Assembly (NCBI RefSeq): GCF_000473165.1 | Contig: NZ_KI421504.1 | Span: 1,022,501 to 1,086,500 of the forward strand | Direction of reading: 5' to 3' | Length of the DNA: 64,000 nt | Origin: Leisingera aquimarina DSM 24565 | GTDB lineage: Bacteria > Pseudomonadota > Alphaproteobacteria > Rhodobacterales > Rhodobacteraceae | Part shown: piece after piece, positions 1 to 9,103 of the stretch | Layout of the letters: every line of letters starts with the position of its first letter | Position numbering within the stretch: the first letter of the stretch is position 1 | Made by a program: the position numbers and the translations under genes | Notes under the pieces: model-generated | What the model saw: only the letters and a program-made list of their open reading frames with translations | What the model was told of the DNA's origin: nothing | Databases searched by the model: none

Positions 1-1496
<1,496 letters not shown>

Positions 1497-1623
1497 GATC
1501 CAGTAACAGACAGTGTTACGGAAAACACCAAACAAGCAAACATCCCTTAATACTAACACTTGGACACGTTGATTGTGACCGGCGCCATTGCTTCGCAACA
1601 GCGCCGGAGTTGGATTTTTCTCG

Positions 1624-1740
1624 GTTTGGTGGCAAAAGCGCAAGTGAAACACCCGGTCCCTTCCCGAACCCGGAAGTTAAGCACTGCAGCGCCGATGGTA
1701 CTTGGGCTCAAGCCCTGGGAGAGTAGGTCACCGCCAAACC
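1624..1740 (+). rRNA. rrf: 5S ribosomal RNA
   Basis: A segment of about 117 nt whose ends pair (GGTTTGGTGGC at the 5' end, GCCAAACC at the 3' end). It contains the 5S core CCCGAACCCGGAAGTTAAGC and the 3' block GGGAGAGTAGGTCACCGCC. It lies about 130 nt after the 23S end, the expected place in a bacterial rrn operon. The ends are set by the terminal helix, so they are approximate to one or two bases. Confidence 0.96.
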
Positions 1741-1785
1741 TAGTAAAATCCAATATCTCTCAATACGATCTCAAATAAACCCTGA

Positions 1786-2247
<462 letters not shown>

Positions 2248-2363
2248 AATATTTCCAGGAGGGAGTTATCCGGATTTTGGACCAGCCGGAGCCTGCGCCG
2301 CTGGAGTTTGCACATAAGCTTTGTGCAAACCTCGCGGCGGGGCCGCTTGATTGGCGGGCGCAC

Positions 2364-2522
2364 CTAATGGTCCAGGACCGGCTCTGAACCATGTTTGCGC
2401 GGCACGTCACGAAGCCAGCACTTGATGGCTTCGCCGTCAAACTCCCTTTTGTGTTTGATGATCTTATCGGTAGAGTTCAGCATTGTGATTGCCTCGTTTT
2501 GCGGTTGGGTTTGCACCACCAT
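2364..2522 (-). other. possible short ORF, 52 aa, unrecognised
   Basis: An ATG-initiated frame of 52 codons lies between the recombinase remnant and the next gene. Its middle, NSTDKIIKHK, recalls the start of some IS481-type transposases, but the residues after it do not continue the match. It may be another fragment of mobile DNA, or chance. The rest of the 2250-2700 stretch shows nothing else I can name. Confidence 0.2.
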
Positions 2523-2700
2523 CAAAACGGCCAGCCATCATCTCCTTCAAGAGATGCGCTGCCCCCAGTTCAGCGTGCTGAGAAGGGGGCGGTGTCAGAT
2601 CACATCGAGACTAATTCATGTTATACGCCCTTGTCGGGATCACCGCAGTTTTTGTATTCTAGCGCATCTACTTGTCTCGCTGGGTAGGAGAAGTATCTGA

Positions 2701-3435
2701 ATGAAGTCATCGTCTCGCAAGAAAGCCGTCCGATCAAACCCGAAATATCACCTGCTTGCATCCTGGTGGGCGCGTCACCTTCTTGTGATAGCAATTGGTG
2801 TGGCCGGCACATGGCTGTTCTTGTACAGCCGGATCGAATGGTCCCCAATGCACCGCTGGAACAGGGCTGTTGGCGATATGTCGATCATTCTGGTGGCAGC
2901 GGCGATGTCGCTTGGTCCTTTGTCACGTATCTGGCGCAGCACTGCAACGCTGCTACCATTCCGGCGCGAATTGGGTATATATGCGGTCTTGCTGGCATTT
3001 TTACACGCCACAATCATCTTGATCGGTTGGGTAAACTTGGATCTCATGCGCCTTGTCGGCTTTGAATTTCATCCGGGACTGCAAAAATACGTGATGGTGC
3101 AGCACGGGTTTGCGATTGCCAATCTGATCGGTGTCCTTGCGTTGCTTTACGGGCTGATCCTGGCTGCTACATCGAACGACCGCAGTCTTCGTTGGCTGGG
3201 AAATTCGGTTTGGAAATTCGTCCAGCGGGGAACTTACGTGCTGTGGTGGTTGTCGGTCGTACATACCGGCTATTTTCTGTACCTCCACTTTCTCGATTTT
3301 CATCGAGCCATTCCCGAGCCGAACTGGTTCCAATGGCCTTTTGTCGGTTTGGTCGGGGCTGTACTGACCTTTCAGTTCGTCGCATCGTCTGCAACCTTGT
3401 ACAAAGTGCGCCGACGCGAGTCGGCGGCATCTTAG
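2701..3435 (+). CDS. ferric reductase-like transmembrane domain protein
   Basis: A 244-residue inner-membrane protein with about six hydrophobic segments between residues 24 and 235. It carries the FRRELG motif at 88-92 and histidines at 102, 135, 188 and 196 placed within helices, the pattern of haem-binding ferric reductase / MsrQ-like domains (PF01794 type). It has no FAD or NAD(P)H domain, so it would need a partner for electron transfer, like MsrQ with MsrP, but no msrP lies nearby. GTAGGAG precedes the ATG by 8 nt. It stands alone between a recombinase remnant and a broken transporter gene, and its stop codon overlaps the end of that pseudogene, so it may have arrived with the mobile DNA. 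The substrate is unknown. Confidence 0.75.
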   Translation: MKSSSRKKAVRSNPKYHLLASWWARHLLVIAIGVAGTWLFLYSRIEWSPMHRWNRAVGDMSIILVAAAMSLGPLSRIWRSTATLLPFRRELGIYAVLLAFLHATIILIGWVNLDLMRLVGFEFHPGLQKYVMVQHGFAIANLIGVLALLYGLILAATSNDRSLRWLGNSVWKFVQRGTYVLWWLSVVHTGYFLYLHFLDFHRAIPEPNWFQWPFVGLVGAVLTFQFVASSATLYKVRRRESAAS

Positions 3436-3686
3436 GATCCAGCGACAGGTGCCAGCATGACTTCGACAAATCCCTGCGGGTTGGAATCGACGGTCTGGTA
3501 AGTCCCTGTCACAGCGATCTCGCGCCCGACCTCGTCATTCATGGCGCGGTCGTACTACCCTGCTGGAATGATCCAGGTCAGTGCGGCGACGATGACGATC
3601 AATGCAAAAAGGATCGTATAGGCGGTGGGAAACCATGAGGCCATTCCGTCGCTTTGTGGTTCTGTGATAGGGGTCTTGTCACTCAT
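3432..3686 (-). pseudogene. N-terminal remnant of a YfcC/DcuC-type membrane transporter with internal stop
   Basis: Reading from the ATG at 3686, the frame gives FPTAYTILFALI, then AALTWIIPAG, then a TAG codon at 3557-3555. After it the same frame continues YDRAMNDEVG, GTYQTVDSNPQGF and EVMLAPVAG before ending at 3432. This is the start of the YfcC / C4-dicarboxylate anaerobic carrier family, where a glutamine codon normally stands at the TAG. Only about 80 of some 450-500 residues remain, so the gene is both interrupted and truncated at a breakpoint near 3440, where the ferric-reductase-like gene abuts it. Its ATG overlaps the stop of the upstream methyltransferase (ATGA), so the two were once an operon. 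Confidence 0.75.
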
Positions 3687-4342
3687 GGTCTCTCTCCCAT
3701 TTGGTTATTGCGTTGCGCCGCGCGACTGCGCGAAGTGCGGAAAAAGGTGGGAACGCGGGCTGCATAGGTGTCGAACGTGGCCCGGGTTTCCCGTTCTTCC
3801 GCGCGGGCCAGCCGCACATACATCCAGATCAACACCGGATACATCGCGAGAGTCAGCAGGGTGGGCCATTGAAAGAGAAAGCCCGTCAGGACCAGAACGA
3901 AGCCCACATATTGCGGATGGCGAACTTTCGCGTAGGGACCGCTGGTCGCTAGTGTCCCGCTGCGTTGAGCCTGATAGAGCACCCTCCATGCGGCGGAGAT
4001 CATCCAGAAGCCCAGCCCGATCAGTACGAAACTGATCATATGGAAAGGGCCGAAATGCGGGTTGGCCTGCCAGCCGAACAGCATTTCCGGCAGGTGACCT
4101 GCATCATGCGAAAACCAGTCGACGCCAGGATATGTCGTCTGCAGCCAGCCAGACAGCAGATAGATGGTGAGCGGAAAGCCATACATTTCCGAGAAACGCG
4201 CCACGAGAAACGGGCTGAAGGCTCCGAAGCTCCGCCAATCCCATGGCGTCTGCGGTTTAAAGAAGCTGAAGGCGAACATGATGAAAATGGCCGCGTTTAG
4301 AAGGGCAAAAACCCAAAGCCCATAGGCGGATGCATCGGTCAT
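3683..4342 (-). CDS. isoprenylcysteine carboxyl methyltransferase-like membrane protein
   Basis: A 219-residue protein with about five hydrophobic segments and the motif KVRHPQYVG at 139-147, followed by the hydrophobic helix and EERE segment typical of the ICMT/PEMT-like methyltransferase superfamily (SAM-binding, membrane embedded). Bacterial members of this group often sit in heavy-metal or lipid-modification islands beside a DUF2933 gene, as here. Its start overlaps the stop of the DUF2933 gene and its stop overlaps the start of the YfcC remnant, so all three were co-transcribed. The upstream operon has been replaced by IS6 sequence, leaving its promoter uncertain. The substrate cannot be read from the sequence. 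Confidence 0.75.
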   Translation of the reverse strand: MTDASAYGLWVFALLNAAIFIMFAFSFFKPQTPWDWRSFGAFSPFLVARFSEMYGFPLTIYLLSGWLQTTYPGVDWFSHDAGHLPEMLFGWQANPHFGPFHMISFVLIGLGFWMISAAWRVLYQAQRSGTLATSGPYAKVRHPQYVGFVLVLTGFLFQWPTLLTLAMYPVLIWMYVRLARAEERETRATFDTYAARVPTFFRTSRSRAAQRNNQMGERP

Positions 4343-4548
4343 GACTTGTCATCGCCTCCGTGACCGCCATGCATGAACAGGTGCATGACGCCGCAGCCCA
4401 AGAGCAACAGCACCAGAAAACCGTTTCCAGCAAAGATGTGAACGCGATGTTCAAAGCCCAAGAGCAGGGCCGCGATTGCCAGCGCGATAATCAAGCTCAC
4501 ACCGAAACGTGACTTCCAGAAGGGCTGATGCGGTTCGGATTGCGACAA
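4339..4548 (-). CDS. DUF2933 small membrane protein, 5' end joined to an IS remnant
   Basis: A 69-residue protein with one or two hydrophobic helices (about 17-30 and 41-57) and a histidine/glycine-rich tail, HLFMHGGHGGDD, as in the DUF2933 family often found with copper and other metal-resistance genes. The reading frame opens with TTG at 4548, which lies at the edge of the IS6 transposase remnant. The native start codon and promoter may therefore have been lost, with the first few residues coming from the junction. Its stop overlaps the next gene by four bases. Whether it is still expressed is unclear. Confidence 0.6.
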   Translation of the reverse strand: MSQSEPHQPFWKSRFGVSLIIALAIAALLLGFEHRVHIFAGNGFLVLLLLGCGVMHLFMHGGHGGDDKS

Positions 4549-4552
4549 AGAC

Positions 4553-5145
4553 GATCTCGTTGATCACGCCGGTCTCACAGTTTTCGAATTGGCCTTTTCG
4601 AATGGCGCGGAAAGTTGCGATGCCGGCGAGCGCGGCCTTCGCTCCGGCCAGCGTCTGGAAACCGCGCATGGGCCGCAATCGCTGCTTCAGCACAGCATGA
4701 TCGCTCTCGATCCGATTGTTTAAATACTTGGGTCAATGTGCCGGATCATATCTACTGGCCCGAGGCGGTCGTTGATCCCGCCGATCACCTTGGCATAGCT
4801 GTGCGCCCTGTCGGTGATGATCGTAAGCGGCTGATACTGCCGCACAGTGTCTCGCGCCTGGTGCAGAAACGCCCCTGCTGCCTTAGCATCCCGCCGCGCC
4901 GTCGGGCGGAAGTCGATCAGCTGGTCGAACTGGTCCACGGCCCTCCACAGGTAGCGCCAGCGTCCGCCAACGCGAATGTAGGTCTCATCAGCATGCCACT
5001 GCGGCCCGCGCGAGGAGCGATGCCGGGCTTGGGCCCGCTTCTGAATCTCGGGTCTGAACTTTCGCACCCAGCGATGGATCGTCGAAGCATCGACAGTAAC
5101 GCCACGCTCGGCCAGCATGTCCCGCACGTCCCGGAACGACAGCGG
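4553..5145 (-). mobile_element. IS6-family insertion sequence remnant (transposase broken at both ends and frameshifted)
   Basis: Antisense reading gives the IS6/IS26-type DDE transposase: LSFRDVRDMLAERGV, STIHRWVRKF, then the first catalytic D in WHADETYIRV, the second in IITDRAHSY, and the last part RIESDHAVLKQRLRPMRGF with its E. Between HIDP and KYLNNRIES near 4727 one base is missing, so the frame shifts. The first 30 or so residues are lost at the junction with IS3 DNA near 5145, and the C-terminus stops at INEIVFVA where the DUF2933 gene begins. Neither terminal inverted repeat is evident. The element cannot transpose itself. Confidence 0.85.
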
Positions 5146-5899
5146 GTACGGCCTCGGCCCGGTCGTCTCGCAGCTTGGCCTTCACCCGCCGCTTGGGCGT
5201 CTTGTTCCGCAATTGCATGCCCATCTTCCTGTAAATGCGATAAATCTTCTTCGCATTTATTTCCCACCCCTCACGGCGCAGAAGCACATGCACGCGCCGA
5301 TAACCGAAGCGCACACGGGTCTGGCAAATTTCTCGGATCCGCTGTTCCAAAGCGGCCTGCCCGGGCCGGAGGGATTTGTAGCGACAGGTTCTGGGATCGA
5401 ACCGGATCACCTCGCAGGCCCGGCGGATCGACACCTGCCAATCCGCCCGCATCCTGTCGACCAGCGTCCTTTTCCGGGCAGGCCTCAAAGCTTTCGTTTA
5501 ATGACGTCCTGCAGCATCTCCTTGTCCAGAGCGAGGTCTGCAACGATCTTTTTCAGTCGCGCATTCTCCTGCTCGAGCTCCCTCAGCCGCTTCATTTCGG
5601 ACGGCATCAGACCGGCTTATTTTTCTTCCAGTTGAAGAAGGCCCCCGTGCTGACGCCGGCCTTCCGGCAGGCTTCCGCGACAGTCGTGCCGCCCTCTGCC
5701 TGTTTGATGATGAACGCCTTCTGCGCGTCCGTGAACTTCGATGCCTTCATGCGATTCCGCTCCTCTCCCAGCCTGGGGTTCTTCGCGGAAGACTCTAACA
5801 AGCTTCGAGGATGTTTTCGGGGATCACATCATGAGCCCCTGGATCAGCACACAGTAAATTGCAGCTTACGTCAGTGTCCGAATTTCGGGGAGTAGCTCA
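5146..5899 (-). mobile_element. IS3-family insertion sequence remnant (orfA frameshifted, orfB truncated)
   Basis: From 5750 the antisense strand encodes the IS3 OrfA helix-turn-helix protein (KFTDAQKAFIIKQAEGG, EACRKAGVSTGAFFNWKK). The frame breaks near 5625, apparently by a one-base deletion, and resumes as LMPSEMKRLRELEQEN with the leucine-zipper part, ending at 5485. OrfB follows (RADWQVSIRRACEVIRF, CQTRVRFGYRRVHVLLRREG, INAKKIYRIYRKMG) but stops after about 114 residues at the IS6 junction near 5145, before the DDE catalytic core. The outer end begins TGAGCTACTCCCCGAAATT, reading leftward from 5899, and looks like the intact terminal repeat. That TGA is also the stop codon of maiA. Confidence 0.82.
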
Positions 5900-6523
5900 C
5901 TGATCCGGGTGCGCCGAGGTAAAAGCCGGGTGCGCCGCGCAGGCTGCCTCCACCGCACAGATCCGGGGCATATCTTTGAATTCTGCTTCCCAGCGGCGGG
6001 CATTGTAGAGCTGTGGCACAAGGCAGATATCGGCAAGCCCTGGTGTTTCGCCGGTGCAGAACGGGGCTTGATCAAAGCCGGCCAGCAGCGTCTCGAAGGC
6101 TTCCAGGCCGGGATGGATAAAATGCTGCATCCATGCTTTGGGCATGTCCGCCTCGCGGCTGCTGAGCCGGGTTGCATGTTTGGCCACCTGCAAATTGCAG
6201 ACTGGGTGCACATCAACCGCAACAGAATAAGCCAGCGCCCGTGCCCTGGCGCGCAGGCCAGGGTCTTTGGGCAGCAATCCGAGGCTCCGGGTTTCATCCA
6301 GGTAATCGAGGATTGCAAGCGACTGGGTCAGACGCAGGCCGTCGATCTCAAGCACCGGCACAAAGCCCTGGGGGTTGCGGGCCAGGTGCTCCGGGCTTCT
6401 GTGCTCGCCCTTGACCAGATCAACCGGGATCGAGGTGTATTCGATCCCTGCCAGGTTCAGCGCGATGCGCAGCCGGTAGCTCGCCGATGAGCGCCAGTAG
6501 TCATAAAGAATCGTGCTGCCCAT
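5897..6523 (-). CDS. maiA: maleylacetoacetate isomerase (zeta-class GST)
   Basis: A 208-residue zeta-class glutathione transferase that isomerises maleylacetoacetate to fumarylacetoacetate in tyrosine/homogentisate breakdown. The N-terminal thioredoxin fold has the active-site segment SSASYRLRIAL at 12-22. The helical domain has the DVHPVCNLQV segment and the motif GETPGLADICLVPQ. It is the last gene of the homogentisate operon and uses the fumarylacetoacetase encoded upstream. Its final residues, AHPDQ, are followed at once by a TGA that is the terminal TGA of the IS3 remnant. Family members usually run a few residues further after AHPD, so the insertion probably trimmed the extreme C-terminus. 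Function is likely kept because no core residue is lost. Confidence 0.92.
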   Translation of the reverse strand: MGSTILYDYWRSSASYRLRIALNLAGIEYTSIPVDLVKGEHRSPEHLARNPQGFVPVLEIDGLRLTQSLAILDYLDETRSLGLLPKDPGLRARARALAYSVAVDVHPVCNLQVAKHATRLSSREADMPKAWMQHFIHPGLEAFETLLAGFDQAPFCTGETPGLADICLVPQLYNARRWEAEFKDMPRICAVEAACAAHPAFTSAHPDQ

Positions 6524-6545
6524 CGGCGTCCTCCGGTGCTGAGAA

Positions 6546-6564
6546 GGCAGCCCGCCGGGCTGCC
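6546..6564 (-). other. hairpin between the VOC gene and maiA
   Basis: GGCAGCCC, loop GCC, GGGCTGCC form a perfect 8-bp stem in the short gap between the VOC stop and the maiA start. There is no T-run after it in the direction of transcription. It is more likely an mRNA-stability or attenuation structure than a full terminator. Confidence 0.35.
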
Positions 6565-6581
6565 TCGTCGGCCTGTGCCAA

Positions 6582-7124
6582 TCAGGCCTTGTTCAATTCC
6601 TTGGCGTGCAGCCACTCGGCATGCTTGGGGGCCTTCTTGGTCTTGGACCATTCTTCCAGCATCTCCCATTTCACCGAGTCCAGCTTCTGCAGAAACGCCT
6701 CTTCCTCAGGATCCGGACAGGCCAGCTCCACCCGGTGGCCGTTCGGATCGAAGAAGTAGATCGAGTGGAAGATCGAGTGGTCAGTGACGCCCAGAACTTC
6801 GACGCCGTTGGCCTCAAGATGCTCCTTGAACTGGATCAGGGTCTCGCGGTCCTTCACCTTGAAGGCGATGTGCTGCACCCAGACCGGCGTGTTGCGGTCG
6901 CGGTCCATCTCCGGCTTGGTTGGCAGCTCGAAGAAGGCCAGGACGTTGCCGTTGCCTGCATCCATGAAGATATGCATGTAGGGATCGGGTTCATGCGTCG
7001 ACGGAACATGGTCCTCGGCAATTGCCAGGACAAAGTCCATGTTCAGCATCTTGTTATACCACTCCACCGTCTGCTTGGCGTCCTTGCAGCGGTAGGCGAC
7101 GTGGTGGATCTTTTCGATTTTCAA
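6582..7124 (-). CDS. VOC-family (glyoxalase/extradiol dioxygenase fold) protein
   Basis: A 180-residue vicinal-oxygen-chelate protein. Two beta-alpha-beta-beta-beta modules are visible: the first opens with KIHHVAYRCKD, the second with QHIAFKVKD and ends FFDPNGHRVELACP. Candidate metal ligands are His 7 or 8, His in QHIAF, and Glu in HRVELACP. The start is TTG, with GGGGAGGA ahead of it, and overlaps the DUF2783 stop (TTGA), so translation is probably coupled. Its place in the homogentisate operon suggests a role on an aromatic ring or on a ring-cleavage product. It is far too short to be 4-hydroxyphenylpyruvate dioxygenase, and the substrate is unknown. Confidence 0.8.
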   Translation of the reverse strand: MKIEKIHHVAYRCKDAKQTVEWYNKMLNMDFVLAIAEDHVPSTHEPDPYMHIFMDAGNGNVLAFFELPTKPEMDRDRNTPVWVQHIAFKVKDRETLIQFKEHLEANGVEVLGVTDHSIFHSIYFFDPNGHRVELACPDPEEEAFLQKLDSVKWEMLEEWSKTKKAPKHAEWLHAKELNKA

Positions 7125-7336
7125 TCGGAGTCCTCCCCGGTTTTCAGCGCGGCAGCAGCCAGCGCCTGTTTCAGGATCGCGCGTTTTCCAATGTGATTTG
7201 CCAGCACAAGCACCAGACGCGCATTCAGCGCATCGCTCTCGGCCTTGCTCAGGTCCTCATGCGCGGCCAGCAGATCGGCATAGAAATCGTCGGCGCGCTC
7301 GAGGTTGGCGGTCAGGATCAGTTGGTCTTCGGTCAT
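7121..7336 (-). CDS. DUF2783 small protein, possible coupling subunit of the FAD hydroxylase
   Basis: A 71-residue, mainly helical acidic protein of the DUF2783 family (segments DQLILTANLERADDFYADLL and LNARLVLVLANHIG). The ATG at 7336 has AAGGAG nine bases upstream; a GTG at 7345 overlapping the previous stop is the alternative. It sits directly after the FAD-dependent hydroxylase and overlaps the VOC gene. Small helical proteins paired with a large flavoprotein occur in two-component aromatic hydroxylases such as MhaAB, which makes homogentisate from 3-hydroxyphenylacetate. That parallel is my inference from gene size and order, not from residue-level similarity. Confidence 0.7.
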   Translation of the reverse strand: MTEDQLILTANLERADDFYADLLAAHEDLSKAESDALNARLVLVLANHIGKRAILKQALAAAALKTGEDSD

Positions 7337-7341
7337 CTTGA

Positions 7342-8952
7342 TCACTCCTTGCCGATGGCCCGGCGGATGGCGTGCCGGAACTGGTTTTCGTCAAAGCTGG
7401 GGCGGCGGGCAGCAACATGCTGGTCCGGGCGGATCAGGTAGACACCGCTTTCTGCACTGCCAAGATAGCGGTCCTTCAGTGCCAGTGTCTTGTCGTCCTT
7501 GACCGACAGCGCCAGCCGGGCTACTTCGATGCCTTCCTCCTCGATCACGTCGGGGGCATCGGCGTCGATGGTCAGCAGCACGAACTTGTCTCCAAGCTGG
7601 TCCAGCAGGAACCCGTCGCCCAGCGGGACGTCAGGGCAGGGGGAGCCTGGGCGGGTGCGTTCGGGCCCGTTCAGTGCATCTGCGGAGTTCAGCGGCGAGC
7701 CGTCATAGGTGCAGGGCACCGACAGGCGGCCAGAGTTCACCAAGGGGCGTGCGAATTCATACTGTTCGGACAGGTCCAGAACCGCATCGCGCAGCACCCG
7801 GCTCATCTCTGACTTCGGCGTTATGAAATCGGTGGAGCGGGAAGAGTTCAGGATGTTCTCATCCGCGCCGTGAATGCGCTCGATGTCATAGCTGTCGAGC
7901 AGGCTCTCCGGTGCCTTGCCGTCCATCACCAGCTGCAGCTTCCAGCACAGGTTGTCTGTGTCCTGCAGGCCGGAGTTGGCGCCGCGGGCGCCGAAGGGGG
8001 ACACCTGATGCGCGGCGTCGCCGGCAAACAGCACCCGGCCATGGCGGAACTGCTCCATGCGGCGGCACTGGAAGGTGTAGATCGAGACCCATTCCAGCTC
8101 GAACTTCACATCCTTGCCCAGCATTTCCTGCAGCCGCGGGATCACGTTTTCGGGGCGTTTCTCGCGTTCCTTGTCGATGTCCCAGCCGAGCTGCAGATCA
8201 ATCCGCCACACACCGTCCGGCTGCTTGTGCAGCAGTGCCGACTGGCCCTTGTTGAAAGGCGGGTCGAACCAGAACCAGCGTTCGGTCGGGAAATCCGCCT
8301 CCATGATCACGTCAGCAATCAGGAAATTGTCCTCGAACACCCGGCCCACGAAATCCAGCCCCAGCATCTGCCGGGTGGGGGAGCCGGCGCCATCACAAGC
8401 AATCAGCCAGTCGGCTTCCAGGTTGTACGAACCTTCTGGCGTGTCGATATCCAGCACCACATGGCCGGGATGGGTACCGATGGCCGACACCTTGTTGCGG
8501 CCGCGGATTTCGATCGGCGCGCCCTGCTGCTGCAGCTCGCGGACCCGGTTCACCAGGTATTCCTCGAAGTAATACTGCTGCAGATTGATGAAAGCAGGGC
8601 GCTTGTGGCCTTCTTCCGGCAGCAGGTTGAAGTCGTAAACCTGACGGTCGTCAAAGAACACCTTGCCGGTGTCCCATTGGACGCCCTTGTCCACCATCGG
8701 CTGGCCGCAGCCGAGCCGGTCGAGGATTTCCAGCGGCCGCTTAGCAAAGCAGATCGCGCGGGAGCCGAAGCTCACCTTGTCGTTGTCGTCCAGCACCACC
8801 ACTTCGGTGCCCTGCTGCGCCAGGTCGATGGCGGCGGCCAGGCCGATGGGGCCGGCCCCGATCACCACCACCTTGCGGCGCACGGGTGTTGCGGCGTCTT
8901 CGTCCGCGTGGCGCTCATAAGGGTACAAAGGGACTTCAAAGATCTTGTTCAT
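7342..8952 (-). CDS. FAD-dependent aromatic hydroxylase (MhpA/PHBH-like)
   Basis: A 536-residue group A flavoprotein monooxygenase. The FAD-binding GAGPIG lies at 32-37, the DG motif in LIACDGAGS at 187-188, and the second FAD motif FAGDAAHQ with Gly-Asp at 311-312, followed by GARGANSGLQD. A C-terminal thioredoxin-like extension of about 130 residues follows. The start is the ATG at 8952, with GGGAGGAG just upstream, rather than the ATG at 9015. Enzymes of this class hydroxylate phenolic rings using NAD(P)H and O2. In an operon for homogentisate cleavage, a hydroxylase making homogentisate from a hydroxyphenylacetate is the natural guess. The exact substrate is not shown by the sequence. Confidence 0.85.
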   Translation of the reverse strand: MNKIFEVPLYPYERHADEDAATPVRRKVVVIGAGPIGLAAAIDLAQQGTEVVVLDDNDKVSFGSRAICFAKRPLEILDRLGCGQPMVDKGVQWDTGKVFFDDRQVYDFNLLPEEGHKRPAFINLQQYYFEEYLVNRVRELQQQGAPIEIRGRNKVSAIGTHPGHVVLDIDTPEGSYNLEADWLIACDGAGSPTRQMLGLDFVGRVFEDNFLIADVIMEADFPTERWFWFDPPFNKGQSALLHKQPDGVWRIDLQLGWDIDKEREKRPENVIPRLQEMLGKDVKFELEWVSIYTFQCRRMEQFRHGRVLFAGDAAHQVSPFGARGANSGLQDTDNLCWKLQLVMDGKAPESLLDSYDIERIHGADENILNSSRSTDFITPKSEMSRVLRDAVLDLSEQYEFARPLVNSGRLSVPCTYDGSPLNSADALNGPERTRPGSPCPDVPLGDGFLLDQLGDKFVLLTIDADAPDVIEEEGIEVARLALSVKDDKTLALKDRYLGSAESGVYLIRPDQHVAARRPSFDENQFRHAIRRAIGKE

Positions 8953-9103
8953 CAGGTCTCCTCCCAAATTTCTGGTGCCGTCAGGCACAGCTTCACCGTT
9001 TCCCGGCATGGGCACGCCGGGAGGATGGTCTAGCGTCTCACAGGTTCTGCCGGGGCGATACGATCTGGATCAAAGCGCCCCGGTTGCAAATTCTGGCCGG
9101 GGT

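Noticed and set aside
2364-2522. A possible IS481-type transposase start
   Set aside because: Only about ten residues fit; the rest diverges, so I list it as an unrecognised frame.
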